Of a stretch of 64,000 nt of DNA, positions 17,175-25,873 are shown piece after piece. The notes beneath the pieces are model-generated. The model saw nothing but the letters and a program-made list of their open reading frames with translations. It was not told the origin of the DNA and ran no database searches. The translations under genes were made by a program, and so were the position numbers. Source of the DNA: Microbacteriaceae bacterium (GTDB taxonomy: Bacteria; Actinomycetota; Actinomycetes; Actinomycetales; Microbacteriaceae); assembly GCA_025463545.1 (NCBI GenBank), contig JAODAR010000001.1, positions 160,445 through 224,444 of the forward strand, written 5' to 3'. Positions within the stretch are counted from its first letter, which is position 1, and each line of letters opens with the position of its first letter.

Positions 17175-20100
17175 TCAGCCATGTTTGATGGTGGCGTTGA
17201 TCTCCGCGAGGGTCTTGTGCTCGTCGATCATCACCAGGTCGGTGGGCAGTTTCACTTCCCACGGCTCGCCAACCAATTTCGCGCCCAAGGAATAGCGCAC
17301 GTCGCCCTCGGTGGCATCCCCGTACTTTTCGGACAGCTGGATGTGCGTCGGGTCGGCGACCTTATCGATCGTGTAAGTACGGCCGTGGATGATGATGCGC
17401 TTGTTCTCTTCGTCATGGGTAAACTCGGTGCCGATCCCAGTGACATGGACGCTGTCTTTCGTCGTAGCCAGCCGGCCCTTGCCCTCGGTATTCTGATTAC
17501 CGAGTTGCTCTTTCAGCTCAGTCAAAATCGACAGGTTCAGACAATCGGGCGTGCCTTCCTGGCAGCTCGTCACATCGGCCGGGCCGGCCCAGATCCCCGC
17601 GCCGGACATGTAGAGCAGCATACTTTTATCGAAGCCAGGCCTGACCGGCACCTGCACTCGCGCTGCGCCGGCCTGAAGAAAGCGCGTGAACAAGGGGTCG
17701 TCGTCTGTGAGCTGCGAGACGGTCACCCAGTCCGACTTGTTGCCCCAAAAATACGGGTAAAAAATGTAAAGGATATTCGTCCATTCGAACGCATTCTCAA
17801 AGAACTGGATGTAGCGGCCTTCCGCTCCGGCGTCGGCGAAAGCAATCTCCGGGTAACCGTACGGCGCGGCGTTGCGTTTCATGGAATTGAACGTGTCGTA
17901 GTTCTGAGCGGTCAGAAGGGAGAGGCAGCCGCGTTTGAGCTCGATTTTTTCCGTTTCCCGGTTGGCCAGGGGGTTGGTCCCGCCGATCAGATTGTCGGCC
18001 GCCTGGATCCGTGCGGTGGAGACTGCGTTGTCGAAACGGCTCTTCAGGTCGGAGTAGGCGTTCATGATCGCGGAGTAAACCTTGATCTGCCACTGCTGAT
18101 ACCTGCCTAACGTCAGCAAACAACAGATATTTGCCACCACCGAAAGGCTTTCGTAGTTCTTCACCAGCAGGGAAATCGGGACCCCGTTGGCTTCCGCATC
18201 CACCAGCTTCACGCTGGTCATTGTCTCGTCATAGAAGATCTGCTGCTGGACCTGCAGCGACGTATGGTGAGGGTAGCTCGTGTTCGGGTTCGGCTTCACG
18301 GCGACATTCCATCCGTTGACGCTGACGTCGGCCATCACGGGCTTGTAGCCGTCGGGGAGGCCCAAATCCTCCATCGCGAATGTCGCATAGTAGTCGTTGG
18401 TGACGTCGGACTTCTTGGGAGGGTTTTCCATGATTTTGGAAGCGGACACGATCTGGATGGCGCTGGGCGGCGGCTCGATGTCCTCCGCCGAATATTTCCC
18501 TGCCCAGTACAGGTAGTTGTCGCCGTCGATATGCTGCGGCTGCAACGGGATGAAGTTACTGTCCTGGCAGTAACCAGGTGCCTCGGGTTGGGTTTGCGTG
18601 AGCGCATCCAAGGGTTGTTTGGTTTTCGCATAACGTAAGAAAGCCGCCGGCTCGGGAACCACGAACTCCAACATCAGCCGTTTGCCGTAATTGACGATCT
18701 GGGCGTGATACACCTTGTCGACGAAGCGATAGACGCCGGTGATGTTGTCGGCGCCGTCCTTGTTGTCGAAACCGTGCCGGTTGATCTCTTCCGTCTCGTT
18801 GACCGTGCGGAAAAACTGGCGCTCGAGTGTCCTCTTTTGCACGCGGCTACTGGCGCGTGAGGTGGTTTCGCGCGCATAGTTGGTCGAAGCGCGGCTCGAT
18901 TGTTGCTTGGCGGTGCTGGAGGTGGAGTTGAAATTCGCGGTCACGTCGATCGACGGGCCGTAGGACGCATTGATAGTGACCCCGGCAGCCACGCTCGAGT
19001 TCTCGTTGATCACCTTTTCCGATTCGGTTTGAAGCTCGAAGCGCTCGGTGGAGGTCAGGTCCTTGGTCTTCTCCTCGCTCGTTTCGGTCTCGGTCAGCGT
19101 GGTTTGCTCGGTGAGGTTGCGGGTGGTGAACTTGCGGTTGCGAATCTCCGATTTTAGGACGTTTTCAATGTGGGCGATCTCGCCGAAATCGTAGCGGAGC
19201 AGCTCCTGCTCGACGATCATGAGGTCGGCGATGCCAAGGATGCGCGCTTCGCCATGCTGTTTTTCGTCGGGAGTCGTGACGACGTCGCTGACATCTCCGC
19301 TCGACGCCGGCGGGCAGACGCCCGGAAAGCCCGGCCCCGCGTTGCCGTCGCCCAGGTGAGTCGGCATGTCGCCCAACACCAGGTCGCTGGGGATCAGGGC
19401 GCTTCCAATGCTGACCAGGTAGGTCATCGAGCTCCGACTGGAATAAAGCAGGTTGGCGAGCTCGAGGGCCTTTTGTTCGAGAAGCGACACCGCTAGCGGC
19501 ACGTCGACGTTGGCGAGATCGAACCCGTTCTCCTGCAACACAACTTTGGTTTCATCCCGAAGGCTGTTGATGTCGCTCGCGGACAGCACAAATCCCACGT
19601 GCCCGTTCGGGCTGGGCTGCGGAACACTCTTCTCAAAGACGGCCAACAGGTCGCGAATCGCATTGCGGTTTGCTGCCAATCTCTGCGCCTGGTTCAGCAG
19701 AAAGGCCTGGTCGTGAGCGATTCTGTCCCGCCGGTCCCTTTCGTCCTGAAGCATCTGCGATACGTCTTGCCCGATCAACGGCAGCGGAAAGATACCCTGC
19801 GGCAAGATGATGACCTGGTTGAGAAAGTCGTCCTTTGAATAGACCTGCTCAACGGGCATCCCGGCCAGTTTCTGAATGAGACCCAGCGTCTTTCCCAGGT
19901 TGACCAGCAAGCTGCGCACGCCCACCGCGATGGTGGCATCGATCGCCGCCGCAACGATGCTGTCTGCCACCCTCCCGAAAAGGCCGGTGAAAGCATCCTC
20001 TTCGACAAACGTTTCCGGATCAGTGTCAAATGTCTGCTGGAAGGAATGTCTGGCTGCCCCATGGAACCCGGCGTCGCCCAGGCTGGCCAGCTCGACGTAA

Positions 20101-20342
20101 AAACTTAAGAACCGCGGGTCGACCTTCTCTCGCGAGTCGACGTAACCGGGGTTGTCGGAACGGCGGAACTCCTGCACCGTACGGCGCATCGCGTTGACCG
20201 ACCCGGACTGGTTCTGCGCGACCAGCGTCAGCAAGAAGTCACTGCCGGGAGGGTTCAGATCGACCGCGTCACTGCCAGCAACGGCGGGATCCACTTCCTG
20301 CGGTGGGCGGATGGTCATGAAGCGGAAGATTTCAGCGGCCAC
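17175..20342 (-). CDS. Unknown 1055-residue protein, possibly surface or structural
   Basis: I do not recognise this protein. The GTG start was chosen because AGGAGGG lies nine bases upstream; longer frames lack this. In order: a helical region with an Ala/Ile-rich stretch (about 120-165); a Thr/Glu/Ser-rich low-complexity segment (about 405-445); an amphipathic Ser/Thr-rich region (450-500); a segment with VYRFVDKVYHAQIVNYGKR and FVVPEPAAFLRY (about 535-570); and a C-terminal module (about 985-1035) with VTGIGTEFT, IIIHGRTYTI and THIQLSEKYGDATEGDVRYS, resembling small beta modules of phage tail and virion proteins. There is no clear signal peptide. It is first gene of the operon with the 797-residue protein, of low GC and divergent from an amine oxidase. 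Confidence 0.8.
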   Translation of the reverse strand: MAAEIFRFMTIRPPQEVDPAVAGSDAVDLNPPGSDFLLTLVAQNQSGSVNAMRRTVQEFRRSDNPGYVDSREKVDPRFLSFYVELASLGDAGFHGAARHSFQQTFDTDPETFVEEDAFTGLFGRVADSIVAAAIDATIAVGVRSLLVNLGKTLGLIQKLAGMPVEQVYSKDDFLNQVIILPQGIFPLPLIGQDVSQMLQDERDRRDRIAHDQAFLLNQAQRLAANRNAIRDLLAVFEKSVPQPSPNGHVGFVLSASDINSLRDETKVVLQENGFDLANVDVPLAVSLLEQKALELANLLYSSRSSMTYLVSIGSALIPSDLVLGDMPTHLGDGNAGPGFPGVCPPASSGDVSDVVTTPDEKQHGEARILGIADLMIVEQELLRYDFGEIAHIENVLKSEIRNRKFTTRNLTEQTTLTETETSEEKTKDLTSTERFELQTESEKVINENSSVAAGVTINASYGPSIDVTANFNSTSSTAKQQSSRASTNYARETTSRASSRVQKRTLERQFFRTVNETEEINRHGFDNKDGADNITGVYRFVDKVYHAQIVNYGKRLMLEFVVPEPAAFLRYAKTKQPLDALTQTQPEAPGYCQDSNFIPLQPQHIDGDNYLYWAGKYSAEDIEPPPSAIQIVSASKIMENPPKKSDVTNDYYATFAMEDLGLPDGYKPVMADVSVNGWNVAVKPNPNTSYPHHTSLQVQQQIFYDETMTSVKLVDAEANGVPISLLVKNYESLSVVANICCLLTLGRYQQWQIKVYSAIMNAYSDLKSRFDNAVSTARIQAADNLIGGTNPLANRETEKIELKRGCLSLLTAQNYDTFNSMKRNAAPYGYPEIAFADAGAEGRYIQFFENAFEWTNILYIFYPYFWGNKSDWVTVSQLTDDDPLFTRFLQAGAARVQVPVRPGFDKSMLLYMSGAGIWAGPADVTSCQEGTPDCLNLSILTELKEQLGNQNTEGKGRLATTKDSVHVTGIGTEFTHDEENKRIIIHGRTYTIDKVADPTHIQLSEKYGDATEGDVRYSLGAKLVGEPWEVKLPTDLVMIDEHKTLAEINATIKHG

Positions 20343-20775
20343 GGTCGATTTCCCTCCTGATAGGACGGCAAAAGATGATCCGAACGGCCGTATGGAAAGC
20401 GCCGCACGCTGTTGTCGAACCATCCAATTGTTTCAAGCCACGTGCCGGCTAACGACAGCTGCCGAACCGTCCATCGGACTGGATCTGTAGGCCAAGAGAC
20501 AAGCATTCTACATCATCATCCGCACTCCTGACTCCTCTCTCGGTTCTCTAATAAGGAAACGTGCGTCATAGCCGGGTGAGCCCCAGCATGGCGGGGCATC
20601 GGGTGATGTGAATCCGGATGCGATGCGGGTCAGAGACCGAGACAGGAAGCGGTGTGCGGCTGTTAAGCCGCTCTCCAAGAAAACCCACGGGTGCGTCAGG
20701 ACAGCCCGATAATTGTCTAGTTAGCAAAGCCAATCCGGTCCACGTGATGCCGGTGAATGGGCACGGAGGCCGACG
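20343..20775. other. Divergent intergenic region of the low-GC cassette
   Basis: 433 bp separate the starts of the 1055-residue gene (minus) and the amine oxidase gene (plus). It holds AGGAGGG for the former and CACGGAGG for the latter and presumably promoters for both. No conserved gene is seen; short frames here are not supported. Confidence 0.5.
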
Positions 20776-22473
20776 ATGGCGTCAGAACCAAACGTTCCGA
20801 AGGATGACGACCCGATCACGCCGCTGCCGGGGTTGTCGCAGGCGTGCAAGAGCCACCTCAAGGCGCAGCGCGTGGCAGTGGTTGGCGGCGGGTTTGCGGG
20901 GCTGGCGGCGGGGCTTCGGCTCAGCCGGCATGGGGTCAAAGTGACGGTATACGAACCGCACCTCGAGAAGCAGTGGGGCGGTCGCGTGCGCAGCAACCAC
21001 ACCTTTGCCAATGGACGCATCATCGAGACCGGCGCCGAGCTGATCGGCTCCTTCCACACCGCCTGGCTGAGACTCGCTCAGCAGTACGGCATCGCCATGA
21101 TCAACCGCATGGGCGAAACGGAATACGAACGCGAGCGCCTGAATCTGAAGCTGCGCCTGGGCACGGATAAGGACCTGACCTGGCCGGAGGTCAAAAAGCT
21201 GAACGAGGAGGTGGACAAGGTCCTCAAGAAAATCACTGCCCACGCCAACCTGCTCGCCCACGAAACCTGCCCGTGGGAGGAGAGCAACCCGCAGGTCAAG
21301 AAGCAGCTGCAGGACTGGGACAACCAGTCGGTGGCCGATGTGCTGACAAGGGAACATGGCGTAATCAAGAACTCGCAACTCTGGAAGATGCTGCAATTGA
21401 GGCTGGTCAACGACGAAGTCGCTCAGCTGGAACAGATGAACTACCTGGGCCTGCTGTGCAAGGTAAAAGGCGGGCAGAGCGAGCGGTTCCAGCTCGATGA
21501 TCCCGACCCGATGGGCTACTGGGAAGAACTGGAGATTTTCCGCTGCGCCGACGGCTGCCAGAGCCTGGCGGACAAAATGGTGGCCGAGATCAAGAAGAAC
21601 GGGGGTACGGTCGCCGCCCGCACTGCGGTGTCCCAGATCGAAATCAGTGCCAACGACGTGCAGCTAACCATCCAGGACGTCAAATGGATCAAACCGGATA
21701 AATATAGGCTTGGACCGAAGAAGAAGGTGTCGCCCAGGTTCCACTACGTGGTGCTGGCAATCCCGCCCAGCGTATGGAGCGATGTGCGAGTCAGCTTCAA
21801 CGGCACCCCGGAGGACCTGCACGCATACGTCGGGGGCGAGATGGGGAACGGCCCGGCGGTGAAGTTCTTCAGCAGCCTGCGGAGGCGGTTCTGGATCACC
21901 GAAGAGACCAATGTGCCAAGCTCCAGCGGAAACGTGAAGCTGAGCGGCTTCGCCCCTAGTGGCGGCACCTTGCAGCTGGGCCAGATATGGGAAGGCACCG
22001 ATAACCAGACGCAGGCCGATGGGCAGGGCATCGTGCTCAGCATCTTTGCCGGGCCGCTGCTGCCCGGTAAGACCACGGGGACTTTCCGCCCGCCCACGCA
22101 GTCGGAGATGCAGCTTGAGCTGAAGAAGCTCTATTCCGGCTATGACCTGAATCTGATCCCGGGCAAGACCATCTACCAAAACTGGCCCGATGAGCCCTTC
22201 ATCAAGACCGGTTACTGGACGCCGAAACCGGACGGTGAGATCTTCCGCGTCGGGCCAAAGCTCAACACGCCGCTCCACGAGAGGCTCTACTTCGCCGGAG
22301 AACACACCTACCCGTCCTTTTTTGGCTACATGGAAGGCGCACTGCGCTCCGGCATCCGCTCGGCGAACATGTTGATGAGCGCCACGTGCGGTCTGAAGGT
22401 TTATGCCTGCCCGCCGCCGCAGGTGATGCTCGCGAGCGCCGGTGGGGCTCGCCACTCGAATGGCTTGGGATGA
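20776..22473 (+). CDS. Flavin-dependent amine oxidase family protein
   Basis: The 565-residue protein has the FAD-binding Rossmann motif VAVVGGGFAGLAAGLRLSRHG (about 33-53), the amine-oxidase motif GGRVRSN...GAELIGSFH near 69-95, and the C-terminal flavin motif RLYFAGEHTYPSFFGYMEGALRSGIRSA near 510-537. These define the flavin monoamine oxidase/phytoene desaturase-like superfamily, so it likely oxidises an amine or amino-acid side chain. The substrate is unknown. GGAGG precedes the ATG. It lies within the low-GC cassette and is divergent from the two unknown genes, so it may modify a product or partner of that operon. Confidence 0.85.
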   Translation: MASEPNVPKDDDPITPLPGLSQACKSHLKAQRVAVVGGGFAGLAAGLRLSRHGVKVTVYEPHLEKQWGGRVRSNHTFANGRIIETGAELIGSFHTAWLRLAQQYGIAMINRMGETEYERERLNLKLRLGTDKDLTWPEVKKLNEEVDKVLKKITAHANLLAHETCPWEESNPQVKKQLQDWDNQSVADVLTREHGVIKNSQLWKMLQLRLVNDEVAQLEQMNYLGLLCKVKGGQSERFQLDDPDPMGYWEELEIFRCADGCQSLADKMVAEIKKNGGTVAARTAVSQIEISANDVQLTIQDVKWIKPDKYRLGPKKKVSPRFHYVVLAIPPSVWSDVRVSFNGTPEDLHAYVGGEMGNGPAVKFFSSLRRRFWITEETNVPSSSGNVKLSGFAPSGGTLQLGQIWEGTDNQTQADGQGIVLSIFAGPLLPGKTTGTFRPPTQSEMQLELKKLYSGYDLNLIPGKTIYQNWPDEPFIKTGYWTPKPDGEIFRVGPKLNTPLHERLYFAGEHTYPSFFGYMEGALRSGIRSANMLMSATCGLKVYACPPPQVMLASAGGARHSNGLG

Positions 22474-22768
22474 AGGGATCGATGTCCTCGAAACCTTCAG
22501 CGGTCTAAACGACGTGCGACGTTTGCGCTGACTCTGCGACAGCGGCGCTTTGACCGACAGGTGCGATACAGCACCCGTGCTTGGCCGAAGTAACCCGTGG
22601 CGAGCGGACCCACCGTGTCCGCTGTCGGCAGGAGTAAGCCTCCGAGACGTCAAGCGAAGCCACCCGGCCCTGCTCCGTACACTCCCGGGGAGCGCCAGGC
22701 AAGTGGGTCGACTGGCCCGCGGAGACGGCGTTCACTATGTGGATCACACGGAGAGGAACCAGAAGGTC

Positions 22769-23503
22769 ATGCAGCACACACCGGGCGGGGCATCCATGTG
22801 CCCAAACCTGCTTCGTCGGTCGTGGCAACTCGGGGTGGTGACTGCCCGTCCGACCCAGGAGGCCAGGTCCGAGAGTCCTCCCGTCAGCCGTCTGCGGAGC
22901 GGACTGCACTGGCCGTTCGGAGCGGCGGGGCAGGGTCCTGTGCTGTTCGTCCCGTCATCGCTGCCAGCGGGTCCGGTACCGCTCGTGGTGCTCCTTCACT
23001 GCGCAGGCTCGAATCCGCGGCAGATCCTGCCCATGATCCAGCAGGAGGCGGAGAAGCGGGGCAGCCTGGTGCTCGTCCCAGCCTCGGGTGTTGCCACCTG
23101 GGATATCATCCGTGTCGGCTTCGGTCCCGATGTGGCCGCCCTCGATCAGGCGCTGGCCTCCGTGTTCGAGCACTTCTCGGCGGACCCGAGACGCCTTGCG
23201 ATCGCCGGTTTTTCTGACGGCGCCTCGTACGCGCTGTCCATCAGGCTGATCAACGGAGACCTGTTCCCACGCATCTTCGCCTTCTCACCGGGCTTCGTCG
23301 TGCCGGGTCCCCGCTCCGTGCGCCCGTTCGTCTTCATCTCGCACGGCACCGCGGACCGGGTGCTTCCGATCGACCGGTGCAGCAGACAGATCGTCCCGAT
23401 TCTCCGCTCCGAGGGGTACGAGGTCGAGTACAGGGAGTTCTCGGGTGGCCATGAGGCTCCCCCGGCGATGGTGACAGCGGCCCTGGACACGCTGGCCGGC
23501 TAG
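22769..23503 (+). CDS. Alpha/beta hydrolase (esterase/phospholipase family)
   Basis: The 244-residue core has a complete catalytic set: oxyanion strand VPLVVLLHCAGSNP, nucleophile elbow AGFSDGASYAL (GxSxG Ser), acid in VFISHGTADRVLPID, and His in FSGGHEAPPAMV. It resembles phospholipase/carboxylesterase-type and PHB-depolymerase-like serine hydrolases. No clear signal peptide is present. The ATG used is the first in the likely coding part; the frame is open further upstream, but the composition there is not coding-like. The ~295 bp before it hold nothing recognisable. Confidence 0.75.
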   Translation: MQHTPGGASMCPNLLRRSWQLGVVTARPTQEARSESPPVSRLRSGLHWPFGAAGQGPVLFVPSSLPAGPVPLVVLLHCAGSNPRQILPMIQQEAEKRGSLVLVPASGVATWDIIRVGFGPDVAALDQALASVFEHFSADPRRLAIAGFSDGASYALSIRLINGDLFPRIFAFSPGFVVPGPRSVRPFVFISHGTADRVLPIDRCSRQIVPILRSEGYEVEYREFSGGHEAPPAMVTAALDTLAG

Positions 23504-23712
23504 CGCGCTGAAGGCGCTGGGTGTCGATCGATCGTCGGTGGGCGGCGCCGTGGCGTTGCCCAAGTCGCCTGAGCGAGCTACCCCAATGCCCGCCCGCAAG
23601 GGAGCAGAGAATTTCGTCTCAGCGCATTAAAAACCCTCGTCATCCTCGGTTTTAGGGAACACAGACCCGGTCTGAAGTGTTGTATCTGAGGACAGTAAAA
23701 ACAGGAGGAAAT

Positions 23713-23970
23713 GTGAAGGGTGATCGAGTCGAGGTTGTCATCGACGCAGGAGGAACAACCCGTACATACGAGATCGAGGCGACCCGTGCTGGGCGGCGGC
23801 TGGACGTCACACAGGGTCGAGGCGTCGTGGAGGTCACGGAGGTGACCCGCGGCGGCACAGCAATGCGCACCGCAAGGTTCATGGCCAACCGCGTCATCGC
23901 GTTGGTGGAGCACCCGGCAGCGCAGGAGCCGAGCACCGAGAAGGTCGTGCAGCTGCGTCGCACCGCGTGA
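23713..23970 (+). CDS. Small hypothetical protein, beta-rich
   Basis: An 85-residue frame starts at GTG with AGGAGG five bases upstream. The product, beginning VKGDRVEVVIDAGGTTRTYEIEA, is made of alternating strand-like segments and charged turns (VEVTEVTRGGTAMRTARFM) with no Cys and no membrane segment. I do not recognise the family. The strong ribosome-binding site is the main evidence that it is real. Confidence 0.55.
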   Translation: MKGDRVEVVIDAGGTTRTYEIEATRAGRRLDVTQGRGVVEVTEVTRGGTAMRTARFMANRVIALVEHPAAQEPSTEKVVQLRRTA

Positions 23971-23982
23971 GCGCAGTAGGGA

Positions 23983-24257
23983 GTGTCTGCCGAGGCTGTG
24001 GTGGTTCTCGTCGGCGCCGCAGCATCCGGTAAGACCACGGTCAGCAAGCGGCTTGTCGCTGTCGGCGCAGCGGCTTGCGATGTGCTCAGGCCGGACGAGG
24101 AGCGGGCAGCGCCACGAGAACGTAACCTCGCTGCTGGGCGCGAGCCACGGGAACTGCAGGACTACTCTCTGCCCGCCGTCCGCCGATGGGAAGCCGCGGC
24201 GCAGGATCTGCTGAACTCGCCGAGGGGTGTGACGAAGTCGTCGAGGTCGCCCCGTAA
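23983..24257 (+). pseudogene. Decayed P-loop kinase (polynucleotide-kinase-like)
   Basis: The frame opens with a hydrophobic strand and Walker A motif (VVVLVGAAASGKTTVSKRLV), as in small AAA/PNK-like kinases, but the rest of a ~150-residue kinase is lost. A coherent end (AELAEGCDEVVEVAP, stop at 24255) is found only in another frame, so at least one frameshift and an internal deletion separate start and end. Confidence 0.55.
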
Positions 24258-24314
24258 GAGACCCCCGTGCGGATGCGACGTCCTCATTCTTGGCGTCGCG
24301 TCGCATCCGGCTCG

Positions 24315-25130
24315 CTAGTCCCGCGTCCCGTCGCGCTCGCTTCTGTGGGCGAGGCGTTCCAGCTGCCCGGCGTGCACGTTACTCACCCATTCCCAGCCGG
24401 GCTTGGCCCATGAGCCGACCCGCGGGTCGGCGGGGTTCTGGCCGTCGCGCAACGCGTGCACGTAGGCCCGATCTTGGTCGATTCGTGCCTGCACCTGATC
24501 AGCTCGGCCGACGGACCCGTGGCCCGGGACAACCACATCGACGTCGCTCGCCACGTCCTCGAGCAACCGCAGCGCGGTGAGGTAGTCCTCGATCGGGTCG
24601 GCGGTGCTGTTCAGGTCGAGCATCGGAATCAGGACATCAGAAAGCATGTCGCCGGCGACGAGGACTCCGCGTTCCTCGATCCACAGCGCCGCATGCCCCG
24701 GGGCATGCCCCTGATGCTCGATGATTCGGATCCCCGGGCCATCCCACGGAATCCGCGCAGTCTCTGCGGACAGGCCTGTGATCTGGCCGAGCAGGTCCAG
24801 GGATACCTCCTCGGGGATGCCGAACCGGCGCGCATCGATCCCGCCCGACAGCCGATCTCGGGCGGTCGCCGCGCAGCGCGCAGTGCTGTATCGGGGCGCC
24901 GCGCCGAGCCCGGCGTGCCAGAGCATGTGATCCCAATGCGGATGCGTCGAGAAGCCTGCCACTACGGCGTGCCCCAAATCCGACAGGTCGCTCACGAGAC
25001 AGGCCATTTCCTCCTCGTGCACCCCGGCGTCGATGAGCAACACGCCAGCCCCGCCCTGGACGACAACGGCGTTGCTTTGGCAGAACACGCTCTCGTGGAT
25101 CAGCACACCCTCCGCAGCCTGCGTCAGCAC
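24315..25130 (-). CDS. MBL-fold metallo-hydrolase (glyoxalase II-like)
   Basis: The 271-residue protein carries the metallo-beta-lactamase signature: GAGVLLIDAGVHEEE, STHPHWDHMLWHAG (HxHxDH), IIEHQGHAPGHAALWIEE (metal-binding His), VLVAGDMLSDV (bridging Asp) and VVVPGHGSVG (last His). All five blocks are present and spaced as in glyoxalase II-like enzymes. The substrate is unknown. The start is GTG. An ORF with a DUF7882-like beginning lies directly upstream. Confidence 0.85.
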   Translation of the reverse strand: MLTQAAEGVLIHESVFCQSNAVVVQGGAGVLLIDAGVHEEEMACLVSDLSDLGHAVVAGFSTHPHWDHMLWHAGLGAAPRYSTARCAATARDRLSGGIDARRFGIPEEVSLDLLGQITGLSAETARIPWDGPGIRIIEHQGHAPGHAALWIEERGVLVAGDMLSDVLIPMLDLNSTADPIEDYLTALRLLEDVASDVDVVVPGHGSVGRADQVQARIDQDRAYVHALRDGQNPADPRVGSWAKPGWEWVSNVHAGQLERLAHRSERDGTRD

Positions 25131-25237
25131 GGGCTGGCCTCGCTTACATCGCCGGTGGCGCCCGGGTCCTTTTCACCCGGGACTTGCTCGATCCGCAGGT
25201 CGAGGGACGCGTTCGCCGAGTACACGAAGCGGCCCAT
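25124..25237 (-). pseudogene. Possible truncated DUF7882-like small protein
   Basis: A short frame starts at ATG behind GGAAGGGG and begins MGRFVYSANASLDL, like the start of the ~95-residue small proteins (DUF7882-type) common in Microbacteriaceae. It runs out after 37 residues across a perfect hairpin (CCCGGGT/ACCCGGG, 25161-25181). The match covers only the first dozen residues, so this is a weak call. Confidence 0.3.
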
Positions 25238-25400
25238 CGGTTCCCCTTCCCAATAGTGATTGCCTTCTGCAACGACTCTATTGAGAAGCGAATAGCTGTC
25301 AAGGAGGAATCGTGGACCTCGCCGATGCCGCACGGCGGCTCAGGTCCGTCCGAGCTCCGCGCACTTGCCACTCGCGGCGCCTGCGGAGCACCATGGAGAT

Positions 25401-25739
25401 ATGACCAAGTACCTCATCTCCTTCCCGAGCAAAGCGATGGTGCTTACAGACGAAGAGTTCCCGGTTGTCGCCGCAGAAGCCCACGCAGTCATCGAGGAGG
25501 CGAAGGCCGCCGGCGTGTACGTGTTCGGCGGAGGGATCGAGGAGGACGTCGACCCGGTGCTGGTCTCCGCCGACGGGTCGGTGTCCACTGAGATCTATCC
25601 CGGCACAGAGATCAAGGGCGGGTTCACCATCCTCGAGCTGCCAAACCGCAAGGCTGCTGAGGAGTGGGCCCGCAAGATCGCCGCCTCCTGCCGCTGCTCG
25701 CAGGAACTGCGGGAGTTCGGGTTCGACCCGCAAAGCTAG
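25401..25739 (+). CDS. YCII-related domain protein
   Basis: The 112-residue protein reads MTKYLISFPSKAMVLTDEEF, then helix, then GVYVFGGGIEEDVDPVLV, GTEIKGGFTILELPNRKAAEEWARKIAASCR. This is the ferredoxin-like alpha/beta pattern of the YCII/DGPF family, often encoded beside ECF sigma factors. None is nearby here. GGAG precedes the ATG. Role unknown. Confidence 0.75.
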   Translation: MTKYLISFPSKAMVLTDEEFPVVAAEAHAVIEEAKAAGVYVFGGGIEEDVDPVLVSADGSVSTEIYPGTEIKGGFTILELPNRKAAEEWARKIAASCRCSQELREFGFDPQS

Positions 25740-25873
25740 AGCTCGATCAGCGCCTGCACCCCGAGACGATGGGCCCGAGCGGGATCAGGTCACCAGGCGA
25801 GGTATTGCACAGGGCGCGAAAGTGGATGTCGCTTCCGTCTCCCCTAAGTCGACCGGTTTCGCAGCCGTCAGCG

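Noticed and set aside
25161..25181. Perfect hairpin as an intrinsic terminator
   Set aside because: No T-run follows on either strand, so termination is not supported.
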